DNA of 64,000 bases from Rhodococcus sp. ARC_M6 (lineage in GTDB: Bacteria > Actinomycetota > Actinomycetes > Mycobacteriales > Mycobacteriaceae), in the NCBI RefSeq assembly GCF_022810305.1, contig NZ_JALGQH010000004.1:266690-330689 (forward strand), read 5' to 3'. Both the position numbers and the translations under genes were made by a program. Of this stretch, positions 45,100 through 54,672 are shown in pieces. The notes beneath the pieces are model-generated. The model worked only from the letters and a program-made list of their open reading frames with translations. It was not told the DNA's origin and made no database searches. The first letter of the stretch is position 1. Each line of letters begins with the position of its first letter.

Positions 45100-46223
45100 G
45101 TTCGTCACAGGTCATCATCGAGGCTGATGGTGGATCGCGAGGCAATCCGGGACCCGCCGGGTACGGCGCCGTCGTTTTCGACGAGGCTCGCACTGTGCTC
45201 GCGGAGCGCAAGGAGAGCATCGGGACAGCTACCAACAATGTGGCGGAATACAGCGGACTCATCGCCGGATTGACCGCTGCGGGTGAACTCGGAGCGACCG
45301 ACGTGGACGTCCGGATGGACTCTAAACTTGTGGTCGAGCAGATGTCCGGACGCTGGAAGGTCAAGCACCCGGACATGATTCCGCTTCAGCGGCGCGCCGC
45401 GGAGTTGGCCAAGCAGTTTTACCGCGTGACGTACACCTGGATCCCTCGGGCCGAGAATTCGCACGCGGATCGCCTGGCAAACGAGGCGATGGATGCTGCG
45501 GCCGGCATTGAAACAAAGACGGCACCGGTTGCCGCTCCGGTGGACGCACCCTCCGAGTCGACATCAGAACCGCAGATCGCCGGTTCGCCGGGTTGGGTTG
45601 CCACCACCGGCAAGCCGACGCGAATGTTGTTGCTACGTCACGGTCAGACCGCGATGTCGGTAGATCGTCGTTACTCCGGCCGGGGCAATCCGATCCTGAC
45701 CGCCTTGGGCCGCGCCCAAGCTGCCGGGGCCGCCGCGCGATTCGGAAGCCGCGGCGGTATCGACGCCGTAGTCTCGTCGCCGTTGGGTCGGACTCGTGAG
45801 ACCGCCGAGGAATCGGCGCGTGTTCTGGGACTGCCGGTGATCGAGCACAAAGGTTTGATCGAAACCGATTTCGGCGACTGGGACGGTCTGACGTTCAGTG
45901 AAGCGGCCGAGTGTGATCCGGAACTGCACCGTCAGTGGCTGTCCGACACGTCGGTGAAGCCGCCCGGAGGCGAGAGCTTCGACGAGGTCCGTGATCGTGT
46001 GATTGCCGCGCGTGACGATTTGATCGCAACGTACGGCGGCGCAACTCTTCTCGTCGTTTCGCACGTGACGCCGATCAAGACTCTCGTGCAGTTGGCTCTC
46101 GATGCCGGTCCGTCGTTGCTGTACCGCCTGCATCTGGATTTGGCGTCGTTGAGTATCGCCGAGTTTTATCCCGATGGGGGAGCGTCCGTTCGGCTTGTGA
46201 ACGACACGTCGCACTTGCGCTGA
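45096..46223 (+). CDS. Bifunctional RNase HI / histidine phosphatase fusion
   Basis: A 375-residue fusion. Residues 1-135: RNase HI with EADGGSRGNPGPAGYGAV, catalytic acidic residues in AEYSGLIAGL and DVRMDSKLVVEQMSG, and SHADRLANEA. A Pro/Ser/Glu linker follows. Residues 175-375: phosphoglycerate-mutase-like domain with LLLRHGQTAMSVDRRYSG and VVSHVTPIK. In mycobacteria the homologue has RNase H activity and CobC-like (alpha-ribazole) phosphatase activity, fitting the neighbouring cob genes. Ends head-to-head against the permease stop. Confidence 0.95.
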   Translation: MSSSQVIIEADGGSRGNPGPAGYGAVVFDEARTVLAERKESIGTATNNVAEYSGLIAGLTAAGELGATDVDVRMDSKLVVEQMSGRWKVKHPDMIPLQRRAAELAKQFYRVTYTWIPRAENSHADRLANEAMDAAAGIETKTAPVAAPVDAPSESTSEPQIAGSPGWVATTGKPTRMLLLRHGQTAMSVDRRYSGRGNPILTALGRAQAAGAAARFGSRGGIDAVVSSPLGRTRETAEESARVLGLPVIEHKGLIETDFGDWDGLTFSEAAECDPELHRQWLSDTSVKPPGGESFDEVRDRVIAARDDLIATYGGATLLVVSHVTPIKTLVQLALDAGPSLLYRLHLDLASLSIAEFYPDGGASVRLVNDTSHLR

Positions 46224-47459
46224 TCACAGCACGAGCCACAATGCGCTTACCGCCGTAAACAGGGTGAGCGGCGTTGTGGCAAGGCCGAGCTTCGTGAAGG
46301 TTGCCAGCGTGGGCGCAGCGCCCGCGCTGGTGGCCACGCGCCGCCACAGCATCGTCGCCAGTGAGCCGACATAGGTCAGGTTGGGTCCGAGGTTGACTCC
46401 GATGAGCATGGCCAGCAGCAGTCCCGGTGGCGCCGACGGGCCGAGTGCCGCGATCATCAACAGCGTCGCCGGCAGATTGTTCACCAGATTCGCGGCGAGT
46501 GCCGCCACCGTCGCAACAACGAGCAGGGAGACGAAGCTCGTGTCCGACGGCAGTATCCGTCCGATCCAGTCTCCGATCGGTCCGTGTGCGACGCCCGCGA
46601 CGACAATGCCGAGCACCAGCACAAAAGCGCAGAACCACAGGTCTGCGGCGTAAAGAATTCTTGGTAGATCGGTTCTGCGTCGACGTAAAGCCACACTGCC
46701 AAGCACGCCGGCGCCCGCAACCGCGACCCAGGCGGGCTCGATACCGACAAAACCTGAAGCGGCAAAGCCGACGAGTGTTGCTCCGATGACAACCAGCGGC
46801 AGGGTCGGTGCATGCAAGCGCGGGCTCGGCGGAGCAGGCTCGGCGTGGTTGGTCGCTTTCAGCTCGGTCCGAAAGAACAGCCGGAAAATCAGGTACTCCA
46901 TCACGATCGTCACAACCCATGGCAGGGCCATCAGCGCGGTGAAATGCAGGAAGGTCAGGCCGGTGGCCGAGAAGGCGATGAGATTTGTCAGATTGGAAAC
47001 CGGCAGTAGCGTCGACGCCGAATTGGAGAGGTGCGCAGCAGCATACGAGTGTGGGCGCGGACTTGCCGCCACGGCTCGGGCTGCCCCGATCACTGCCGGC
47101 GTCAGAAGGACGACGGTCGCGTCGAGGCTCAGGGCTGCGGTTGTCGCGGCGGCTGCGACGAACACGTAGGTCAGGAGTCGCCGTGGGTCGCGCCGTGATT
47201 GTTTCTGCAGGACTTGGCTTACCCAACCGAAGACACCCAATGCATCGGCGGCGTGCGCGAGTATCAGCACCGCCACCAGGAAGACGACGGTCGGAGTCAT
47301 CGTCGCTACTTCGGTGCGGGCCTCGGTGAGGCTGACCGCGCCGGTCAGTACGACTATCAGCGCGGCGGGGCCGGCGACAACGATTTCGGGAAGACCACGC
47401 GGGCGGGCGATCGCGAAGATCAGAACCGCGGCGACCAGGATGATCGGAATCAGATTCAT
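46224..47459 (-). CDS. ArsB/NhaD-type anion permease
   Basis: A 411-residue integral membrane protein with about 11-12 hydrophobic segments. Two half-repeats show LDATVVLLTPAVIG, HLSNSASTLLPVSNLTNLIA and LVNNLPATLLMIAAL...GVNLGPNLTYVGSLATMLW, the ion-transporter (IT) superfamily pattern of arsenite/citrate permeases. No arsenic regulator or reductase is nearby, so the substrate is not assigned. The stop codon abuts that of the RNase H fusion without a gap. Confidence 0.88.
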   Translation of the reverse strand: MNLIPIILVAAVLIFAIARPRGLPEIVVAGPAALIVVLTGAVSLTEARTEVATMTPTVVFLVAVLILAHAADALGVFGWVSQVLQKQSRRDPRRLLTYVFVAAAATTAALSLDATVVLLTPAVIGAARAVAASPRPHSYAAAHLSNSASTLLPVSNLTNLIAFSATGLTFLHFTALMALPWVVTIVMEYLIFRLFFRTELKATNHAEPAPPSPRLHAPTLPLVVIGATLVGFAASGFVGIEPAWVAVAGAGVLGSVALRRRRTDLPRILYAADLWFCAFVLVLGIVVAGVAHGPIGDWIGRILPSDTSFVSLLVVATVAALAANLVNNLPATLLMIAALGPSAPPGLLLAMLIGVNLGPNLTYVGSLATMLWRRVATSAGAAPTLATFTKLGLATTPLTLFTAVSALWLVL

Positions 47460-47479
47460 GAGCGGCTGGCCGGCGAGTT

Positions 47480-48007
47480 CTATCGCAGCAGTTTGTTGAG
47501 GGTGTTGAGGTTGCGGGTGGTGGTGAACGCCTTGAACTTCGGCTTACCGGTGTATTTGCCGACGACGCTCTTGAGCGTCATACCCTTTTCGACCTCCCAG
47601 TACAGAACGCCGTCGCCAACGCCGATCTGCTCGAGGTTGGGATCGAGTTGGTCTGACAGCGAAGCTAGTTCGTCAAGTACAGCAGGTTCGGACGCGATGA
47701 TCGCGTAGGAGTGCCAGCCCTCATGGTCGGGATCGAACGGATAGTTCTCGACGATAGCCTTCAGTGCCGGGGTGTCCAGCACAAAAACCCACGCCTCGTA
47801 GCCGAACTCCGTGTTCAATGCCGTCTCGATCCGTTTCTTCAGTGCCGCCACATTTGTGCTGTCACTGTCGAATAGAACGTTGCCGGATGCGAGGACCGTC
47901 TTGACATTCTCGAAATCGAGTTGAGTGAAGACGCGTGCCAGGTCCACCATCTTGATGTTGATACCGCCGACATTGATTCCGCGTAGCAGGGCAACGTACC
48001 GAGTCAT
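47480..48007 (-). CDS. DUF1697 family protein
   Basis: A 175-residue protein beginning MTRYVALLRGINVGGINIKM, the strongly conserved start of DUF1697, with the SGNVLFDSD strand and VLYWEVEKGM later. Start ATG 48007. A widespread small alpha/beta protein of unknown activity. Its 5' end is 46 nt from the start of the RNase P RNA on the other strand. Confidence 0.92.
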   Translation of the reverse strand: MTRYVALLRGINVGGINIKMVDLARVFTQLDFENVKTVLASGNVLFDSDSTNVAALKKRIETALNTEFGYEAWVFVLDTPALKAIVENYPFDPDHEGWHSYAIIASEPAVLDELASLSDQLDPNLEQIGVGDGVLYWEVEKGMTLKSVVGKYTGKPKFKAFTTTRNLNTLNKLLR

Positions 48008-48053
48008 ACCGAGACCATAGTGTGGGTCACCGACAGGGACCCGGTAACCTACT

Positions 48054-48479
<426 letters not shown>

Positions 48480-48490
48480 CAGACTGAAAA

Positions 48491-48528
48491 GAAACCCCCG
48501 TCGACCGAAGTCAACGGGGGTTTCTTGT
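48491..48528. terminator. Intrinsic terminator of rnpB
   Basis: GAAACCCCCGTTGAC-type stem (GAAACCCCCGT with ACGGGGGTTTC) followed by TTG; it also has an A-rich left flank and so can act from both sides. Confidence 0.85.
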
Positions 48529-48547
48529 TATAGATCTGTGGGATGAC

Positions 48548-48640
48548 TTAGAGGGGCTTGATGACCAGCAAGGTCGCCCAGTAGGTCGCCGCGTCATGGC
48601 CCATGAGCGGGAGGAGGTAATCGTAGAGAATCGCGGACAT
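48548..48640 (-). CDS. 30-residue peptide gene, unknown function
   Basis: An ORF too short for most gene finders: MSAILYDYLLPLMGHDAATY, then WATLLVIKPL and stop. AGGAG lies 6 nt before the ATG at 48640, a strong site. The peptide is aromatic and hydrophobic, could span or lie on the membrane, and ends at the rnpB terminator, which would serve it from the other strand. I do not recognise it. Base usage is codon-like, but 31 codons are too few to prove coding. Confidence 0.5.
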   Translation of the reverse strand: MSAILYDYLLPLMGHDAATYWATLLVIKPL

Positions 48641-48817
48641 TGTGCGCTCCTAATTTCTTTTCGTAGCTCGTCGAGGGCGATCAAGCAGAACTCACCGTTC
48701 GAATGTCCGGTTCTCACCTGCCAGGCCGTCGAAAGAATAGCAGTCTTGCGACGATCTACAAGCGCGACTCCCATCGGAATGTCACCCGCGGGTCGCCGGG
48801 AATGCCACACTGTATTC

Positions 48818-49003
48818 ATGACTGATGAAGATCGACTCTGGTACTTCGATGTGTCCGATGGATCTGTGTCCCAAGGGAAGGGGCCTTCGTCCCTGACAAG
48901 GATGGGGCCGTACCCTGATCGGGAGTCGGCAGAGCATGCATTGCAGATCGCGGCCGAACGCAACAAAGCTGCTGATCGGGCCGACGACGACTGGAACAAC
49001 TGA
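48818..49003 (+). CDS. Small SPOR-like repeat protein
   Basis: A 61-residue protein: DRLWYFDVSDGSVSQGKGPS then RMGPYPDRESAEHALQIAAERN. The MGPYxxRExAExAL pattern is that of small actinobacterial proteins annotated as SPOR-domain-like. Start ATG 48818. It is soluble and acidic, with no signal peptide, so a peptidoglycan-binding role is doubtful. Confidence 0.75.
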   Translation: MTDEDRLWYFDVSDGSVSQGKGPSSLTRMGPYPDRESAEHALQIAAERNKAADRADDDWNN

Positions 49004-49039
49004 GTTCGGTTTCGCCGCCGAACCGAAGGTGGAGGACGA

Positions 49040-50464
49040 GTGCCGGCAAGTCGAATGATGGTGCAGGGAATCGACTTCGGGATGATCCGGGCGGAGTTCG
49101 CGCTACCCGACGCGTTCTGTAGCGGGGCGTTGGCAGAAGCCGACAATGCTCGAGATCGATTGACCGACGGCCGTCTCGACGCCACTGACATTCCGTTTGT
49201 CACCATCGACCCGCCCGGGTCGATGGATCTCGACCAGGCAGTGCACCTGACGAAGTCGGTCGACGGTTTTGTCGTTCACTATGCAATCGCGGATGTTGCT
49301 GCGGTGGTGAACCCTGGTGGGGCGCTGGACATCGAAACGCGCAAGCGAGGCCAAACCTTCTACCTACCGGACGGTTCTGTTCCGCTGCATCCTCGTGCTC
49401 TGTCCGAAGGTTCGGCCAGCCTGCTCCCGGATCTGGTTCGACCCGTAGCGCTCTGGCGAATCGAGCTCGACGGTAATGCCGAGCCGACGTCGTGGACGGT
49501 GACACGCGCGCTCGTGAAATCAGTGGCGCGTCTGGATTATTCGACGGTCCAGCGTGACGCCGACGCCGGCACCTTGCATCCGTCCATTGCGGCGCTCCCC
49601 GAATTCGGCCGTCTGCGCGGTATCTCTGCTGTAACCCGCGGGGCGATCGAGCTGAAACTGCCCGAGCAGTCCGTGGTTCGGGAGGATTCGGCTGCTGACG
49701 GTTCGGGGCAGTGGCACATCGTGCTGGAACCGCGCACCGAGGCCGACGACTGGAATGCCGAAGTATCGCTACTGACCGGAATGTGCGCCGGAAAAATGAT
49801 GATCGACGCCGGTGTCGGATTGCTGCGCACCTTGCCGCCGGCCGAGAAGTCTGCGGTGGACGCTCTGCGCAGAACTGCGCTCGCGTTGGGGATTGTGTGG
49901 CCCCAAGACAAATCGGTGGGGCAAATCCTTGCCGGACTCGATGCGCAGGCGCCGTCCACGATGGCTCTGATGTCGGTTGCCCCGTCGCTGCTACGTGGCG
50001 CGGACTACGCGGCCTTCGACGGGCAATTACCGGACCTGACAGTGCATTCAGGGATCGGTGCGCCGTACGCCCACGTGACGGCACCGCTGCGAAGGCTCTC
50101 CGATCGATTCAGCACCGAGGTCTGCCTGGCGATCAGTGCCGGTGCAGCGATACCGGAGTGGGCGCGCACGGCACTGCCCGAGTTGCCTCCGATCATGAGC
50201 GGCTCGGATTCCTTGGCAAACAAGGTGGATCGTGCGTGCATCGATCTGACTGAGGTCACGTTGCTCGAGGGCCGCGTCGGAGAGGTGTTCGACGCGGTGG
50301 TGATGCGCGCCAAGGACGGGAAGCGCGCGGCTGAGGTTTTCATTCCGTCGGTCACGGTGATTGCCAAGTGCGTCGGCACTCCCGACGACGGGGAGCGGGT
50401 CAAGGTCCGCCTCACCGCCGTCGACATGGCCAAGCGGACAGTGGAGTTCACTTTCCCAGCGTGA
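49040..50464 (+). CDS. RNB-domain (RNase II/R family) exoribonuclease
   Basis: A 474-residue protein centred on an RNB domain: TIDPPGSMDLDQAVHL carries the metal-binding aspartates, then VVHYAIADVAAVVNPGGALD and YLPDGSVPLHPRALSEG; YAHVTAPLRRLSDRF is the conserved C-terminal RNB block. It lacks cold-shock and S1 domains, so it is a minimal form typical of actinobacteria. It should degrade RNA 3' to 5'. Start GTG 49040 after GGAGG. Confidence 0.93.
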   Translation: MPASRMMVQGIDFGMIRAEFALPDAFCSGALAEADNARDRLTDGRLDATDIPFVTIDPPGSMDLDQAVHLTKSVDGFVVHYAIADVAAVVNPGGALDIETRKRGQTFYLPDGSVPLHPRALSEGSASLLPDLVRPVALWRIELDGNAEPTSWTVTRALVKSVARLDYSTVQRDADAGTLHPSIAALPEFGRLRGISAVTRGAIELKLPEQSVVREDSAADGSGQWHIVLEPRTEADDWNAEVSLLTGMCAGKMMIDAGVGLLRTLPPAEKSAVDALRRTALALGIVWPQDKSVGQILAGLDAQAPSTMALMSVAPSLLRGADYAAFDGQLPDLTVHSGIGAPYAHVTAPLRRLSDRFSTEVCLAISAGAAIPEWARTALPELPPIMSGSDSLANKVDRACIDLTEVTLLEGRVGEVFDAVVMRAKDGKRAAEVFIPSVTVIAKCVGTPDDGERVKVRLTAVDMAKRTVEFTFPA

Positions 50465-50482
50465 TCGAGCCACCGAATCGAG

Positions 50483-51445
50483 TTACCGATAAGCGTCGGT
50501 TGCCTCGAGGAGGTGATGCATGATGCCGGGTTCCATTGCGGAATGTCCGGCGTCGTCGACGATCACGAGCTTGGACTCCGGCCACGCGTTGTGCAGGTCC
50601 CAGGCACTGGTGGCCGGGCAGACGACGTCGTAGCGTCCCTGCACGATGGTGCCGGGAATGCCGTGGAGTGCCGAACTCTGGTGCAGGAGTTGGGCTTCGT
50701 CGAAGAATCCGCCGTTCACGAAGTAATGGTTTTCGATGCGCGCGAATGCCAGGGCGAACCGGATCTCCGAGTTCTCCTCGACCTTGTCCGGTTGGGGGAG
50801 CAGGTAGCTGGTCGACCCTTCCCACGCCGACCACGCGACGGCGGCGCGGGCGGCGACCTCGGGGTCGTCGGACTGCAGCAGTCGGTGGTAGGCCGCCACC
50901 AGATCGTGGCCGCGCTCATGTTCCGGAACGGGTTCGAGGAACTGAGCCCACCGTTCGGGGAAGATGTTGCCGGCCCCGCCGTTGTAGTACCAGTCGATTT
51001 CGCGTCGGCGCAGGAGAAAGATCCCTCGCAGGACGAGTTCGGTGACGCGAGCCGGAAATGTTTCGGCGTACGCGAGTGCCAGCGTTGATCCCCAGGATCC
51101 GCCGAACACCATCCACCGCTCGATGGCGAGGTGCTCACGTAGAGCTTCGATATCGGAGAGCAGTTTGTCCGTCGTGTTCACCGACAGATCGGCGCCGTCG
51201 GCAACATGGGGTGTGGACCGTCCGCAGCCACGTTGATCGAGAAGGACGATCCGGTAGGCCGTGGGATCGAAGAACTGGCGGAACGACGGATGCGTGCCGC
51301 CGCCGGGGCCACCGTGCAGGAACACGACCGGTTTCCCGACCGGGTTGCCGCTGGCTTCCCAGTACAGGCGCTGACCGTCACCGACATCGAGGAACCCACT
51401 GGAAAACGGTTCGATCGGCGGATAGAGAGTGCGCAGCTCTGCCAT
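50483..51445 (-). CDS. pip: Proline iminopeptidase
   Basis: A 320-residue alpha/beta hydrolase: oxyanion region VVFLHGGPGGGTHPSFRQFF, nucleophile in VFGGSWGSTLALAYA, Asp in VVCPATSAWDLH-type loop and the catalytic His in VDDAGHSAMEPG. The RGCGRSTPH motif is a hallmark of family S33. It releases N-terminal proline from peptides in the cytosol. Convergent with the RNB gene; 13 nt after the lipoprotein gene on its own strand. Confidence 0.95.
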   Translation of the reverse strand: MAELRTLYPPIEPFSSGFLDVGDGQRLYWEASGNPVGKPVVFLHGGPGGGTHPSFRQFFDPTAYRIVLLDQRGCGRSTPHVADGADLSVNTTDKLLSDIEALREHLAIERWMVFGGSWGSTLALAYAETFPARVTELVLRGIFLLRRREIDWYYNGGAGNIFPERWAQFLEPVPEHERGHDLVAAYHRLLQSDDPEVAARAAVAWSAWEGSTSYLLPQPDKVEENSEIRFALAFARIENHYFVNGGFFDEAQLLHQSSALHGIPGTIVQGRYDVVCPATSAWDLHNAWPESKLVIVDDAGHSAMEPGIMHHLLEATDAYR

Positions 51446-51458
51446 TAGAGGCTGACCA

Positions 51459-51899
51459 TCAGAACCCGACCATGCCCGAGGCTAGATCGGGGATCTCGAG
51501 GGCGTACAGGGCACCGTCACGGACCTGTGGGCAGCTGGCAGCCATGGCGGTGTCGATGCGATCGCGGTGCTGGGCGAGATCAAGAAGATTGATGCCGTTC
51601 GCGGTTGCCCACGAACCGACAAGAATGTTTAGCCCGCCCTTGCCGAGCGTCGGCGTGACCGTGCGCCAATTCTGAAGTTCCGCTTCCATATCCGAGCACA
51701 ACTGCTGGATCTGAGCGTCGGTGAAGGTCCCCGGTGCGGCGGTCGTCGTGGCTGATTTTGCCGCTGCCGAGGTGGTCGGTGCGGTCGAACCGGAAGACGC
51801 GGGAGAGACCGTTGTCCCTCCCGCGCATCCACTCAGAACCGTCACGAGAGCTGCGCCGCCGACGGCGGCAGCAGTGAAAGTACGACGGTTGCCCATCAT
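51459..51899 (-). CDS. Small lipoprotein of unknown function
   Basis: A 146-residue protein: MMGNRRTFTAAAVGGAALVT signal, lipobox LSGC, a Ser/Thr/Ala-rich linker and a C-terminal domain with two cysteines (QLCSDMEAELQNW; AASCPQVRD). ATG 51899 follows AGGGG by 8 nt. It starts 55 nt after the panB stop on the same strand and may be co-transcribed with pip. Family not recognised. Confidence 0.8.
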   Translation of the reverse strand: MMGNRRTFTAAAVGGAALVTVLSGCAGGTTVSPASSGSTAPTTSAAAKSATTTAAPGTFTDAQIQQLCSDMEAELQNWRTVTPTLGKGGLNILVGSWATANGINLLDLAQHRDRIDTAMAASCPQVRDGALYALEIPDLASGMVGF

Positions 51900-51954
51900 T
51901 GAACGCACCCCTGAATCTTCTTTCGAGAGACAGGCGGCGTTCGCCGGTCTCGGA

Positions 51955-52803
51955 TCAGAAACTGTGCTCTTCGGCCGGGAATGCGCCTGTGCGAACTTCT
52001 GACGCATAGGCTGCGGCCGCGGAGCGCAGTTCGTCACCGACGTTACCGAAACGTTTGACGAACTTGGCTGTCTTGCCGCTCGTATAACCGGCCATGTCCT
52101 GCCAGACGAGAACCTGGGCGTCGCATTCGTTGCCGGCACCGATGCCGACCGTGGGGATGGTCAACTTGCGGCTGACCTGGCCCGCAATGTCTGCCGGAAC
52201 CATTTCCATGACAACGGAGAACGCTCCGGCTTCCTGGACGGCAATGGCGTCCGCCACAAGTTGCTCGGAAGCGTCGCCGCGGCCCTGGACGCGGAATCCG
52301 CCGAGCGAGTTGACGCTCTGCGGGGTGAATCCGACGTGAGCCATGACGGGGATGCCGGCAGCGGTGATGGCCGCGATCTGCTTGCTCATCCGCTCGCCGC
52401 CTTCGATCTTGACGGCGTGCGCGAGGCCCTCCTTCATGAAGCGCGTCGCGGTGGCCAGTGCCTGTTCGGCTGAGCCCTCGTAGGTACCGAAAGGCAGGTC
52501 GGCGACAACCAGGGCGTGGGGAGCGCCGCGAACGACTCCACGAACCAGTGGGAGCAGTTCGTCGATCGTGATCGGCACTGTCGTGTCGTAGCCGTAGACC
52601 ACGTTGGCGGCTGAATCGCCGACGAGGAGTACCGGAATGCCGGCGTCCTCGAAGATGCGTGCCGTCGAGTAGTCGTAGGCCGTGAGCATCGACCAGCGCT
52701 CACCGCGCTGCTTCATCTCGGCGAGGTGGTGAATGCGGGTCTTGCGCTTGGGTGCTGCAGACGTGGTTGAAGGTGCAGAACCGTAAAGCGGAGTTTCGGA
52801 CAT
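51955..52803 (-). CDS. panB: 3-methyl-2-oxobutanoate hydroxymethyltransferase
   Basis: A 282-residue TIM-barrel enzyme: [67 protein letters not shown] and [19 protein letters not shown]. It makes ketopantoate for pantothenate and CoA. The first 25 residues are a basic leader. Divergent from the lipoprotein hydrolase gene, as in mycobacteria. Confidence 0.96.
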   Translation of the reverse strand: MSETPLYGSAPSTTSAAPKRKTRIHHLAEMKQRGERWSMLTAYDYSTARIFEDAGIPVLLVGDSAANVVYGYDTTVPITIDELLPLVRGVVRGAPHALVVADLPFGTYEGSAEQALATATRFMKEGLAHAVKIEGGERMSKQIAAITAAGIPVMAHVGFTPQSVNSLGGFRVQGRGDASEQLVADAIAVQEAGAFSVVMEMVPADIAGQVSRKLTIPTVGIGAGNECDAQVLVWQDMAGYTSGKTAKFVKRFGNVGDELRSAAAAYASEVRTGAFPAEEHSF

Positions 52804-52996
52804 CGTTGTCCCTTTCGTGCCTCGAGGCCCTTGTCGGGTCCCCGGGTTTGGGTGATGACACGCTCAGTCTGCCACCGGGAACCGTCGGAGCGAATAGCTG
52901 ACGCAGGTGCGTTGGGTCACATCGCAGCAGTCGCTGTGGGGCAGGCGAATGGCTGGTTACCGGCCGTCCCGGGCGTCTCCTGGCACTATCGGTGGC

Positions 52997-54565
52997 ATGT
53001 CGAAGTCTTCTCGCCTCGCCGGTGCCTTGGCCGGAAGTGTCGCAGTCCTCCTGCTGGTCGCTGGTTGCACCACGTCCGGGGGTGAGACTCCGACGCCGGA
53101 GACCACCGGTGTGCCGTCGACGGGTGCGATTCCGGCAGGCTTGGAGAAGTTTTACGAGCAGAGTCCGGACTGGGGTCCGTGCGACCGATTTGCCACCGAT
53201 TCTCCGCTCTCGAGCAGTATCGACTGTGCCGCGATCCAAGTCCCGATCGACTACGCACATCCGGAGGGGGACACCGCGAAGGTTGTCATCTCGCGAGCGG
53301 AGGCGACGGGGGAGCGCATCGGATCCCTTCTGATCAACCCCGGGGGACCAGGCGGATCAGGACTGTCGATGGCATCCGAGGGTTCGGGGACGCAGTTGTC
53401 GGAGCATTTCGACCGGATCGGGTTCGATCCGCGCGGTGTGGGTGCGTCGACGCCGCAGGTGCGTTGTCTGACGCCGGCCGAATTCGATGCCGACCGCGCC
53501 GAGGTCAACGTCGATATGACTCCCGCGGGCATTGCTCGCGCAGAGCAGGAGAGCAAGGACTACGCCGCTGCGTGTGTCGAGCACACCGGCACCGAATTCC
53601 TCGCCCACGTCGGCACGTACGAAGTGGTGCGCGATCTGGACGTGATCCGCGGCGCGCTCGGGGATTCGACGATGAACTTCCTCGGGTTCTCGTACGGAAC
53701 GCGAATCGGTTCCACTTACGCTGAAACTTTCCCGCAGAACGTCCGGTCCATGGTGCTCGATGGTGCGCTGGATCCGAATCAGAACGTCGTCGACGAGGTT
53801 GTCCTGCAGGCCAAAGGCTTCCAAATTGCGTTCGATGCTTTTGCCGCGGACTGTGTTTCGCGGCCGCAGTGCCCGCTCGGGGATGATCCGGCGCAGACTC
53901 AGGCGCGTTTCAAGGAATTGGTCGAGCCGATGATCGAGAAGCCGGCAGCAACTACAGATCCGCGTGGACTCAGCTACGAGGATGCGTTGACCGGGGTGCA
54001 GCAGGCGCTGTATTCACCGCAACTGTGGACTTCGTTGCGCGGCGGATTGACCAGCCTGGCCGACGGTTACGGTGACTCGCTTCTGAATCTGGCTGACCAA
54101 TATCAAGGGCGCGAGTGGGACGGCACGTACTCCAATCTCAACGACGCCTTCAATGCGATCAGGTGCGCGGACGATCCGGCGATGACCGATCGCGCGGAAG
54201 CAGGGGAAGCCGATACCCGGTACCGCGAAGCAGCCCCGTTCCTCGACGACGGTCGTGGAACCGGTCAGGCATCGTTGGATCTCTGCGCCTTCTGGCCCGT
54301 TCCGGCGACAGGCGCCCCGCACCAACTCGATCCACAGGCACTGGCCGACGCCGGTCTGCCGACGCTTGTCGTCGTATCGACTACCGAGGACCCGGCGACG
54401 CCGTACGAGGCCGGCGTGGACCTGGCCAAGCAGCTGGGCGCAGCGCTCATCACGTTCGACGGAACCCAACACACCGTGGTCTTGGACGGCAATTCTTGCG
54501 TCGACGACGCGGTGATCGACTACTTCGTCTACCTGAAAGTTCCGGAAGAGGGCCTGACATGTTAA
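52997..54565 (+). CDS. Secreted lipoprotein alpha/beta hydrolase (CaeA/TAP-like)
   Basis: A 522-residue protein: lipoprotein signal with VAGC lipobox, then an S33 hydrolase with NPGGPGGSGLSMASEG oxyanion loop, the GFSYGTRIGSTYAE nucleophile and a C-terminal TAP-like domain bearing FDGTQHTVVLDG (His) and a terminal Cys pair (NSCVDD, GLTC). Mycobacterial CaeA (Rv2224c) has this length and position and acts as a cell-envelope carboxylesterase or protease. ATG 52997 chosen for the signal peptide. Confidence 0.92.
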   Translation: MSKSSRLAGALAGSVAVLLLVAGCTTSGGETPTPETTGVPSTGAIPAGLEKFYEQSPDWGPCDRFATDSPLSSSIDCAAIQVPIDYAHPEGDTAKVVISRAEATGERIGSLLINPGGPGGSGLSMASEGSGTQLSEHFDRIGFDPRGVGASTPQVRCLTPAEFDADRAEVNVDMTPAGIARAEQESKDYAAACVEHTGTEFLAHVGTYEVVRDLDVIRGALGDSTMNFLGFSYGTRIGSTYAETFPQNVRSMVLDGALDPNQNVVDEVVLQAKGFQIAFDAFAADCVSRPQCPLGDDPAQTQARFKELVEPMIEKPAATTDPRGLSYEDALTGVQQALYSPQLWTSLRGGLTSLADGYGDSLLNLADQYQGREWDGTYSNLNDAFNAIRCADDPAMTDRAEAGEADTRYREAAPFLDDGRGTGQASLDLCAFWPVPATGAPHQLDPQALADAGLPTLVVVSTTEDPATPYEAGVDLAKQLGAALITFDGTQHTVVLDGNSCVDDAVIDYFVYLKVPEEGLTC

Positions 54566-54633
54566 TGCCCGCACACTCGTACGCTGCGCAGATGCGAGGG
54601 TGACAAATCACTCGGACAACTCCGACCACTGAT

Positions 54634-54649
54634 GTAACACAGATTTAAC
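54634..54649. promoter_or_regulatory. Possible GlnR-type site upstream of glnA2
   Basis: GTAAC-ACAGAT-TTAAC, 24 nt before the glnA2 ATG, resembles the gTnAc-N6-GaAAc layout of actinobacterial GlnR boxes; one half-site is imperfect. Confidence 0.3.
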
Positions 54650-54672
54650 GTGGCTTGCTTACTCTCGCGGAC

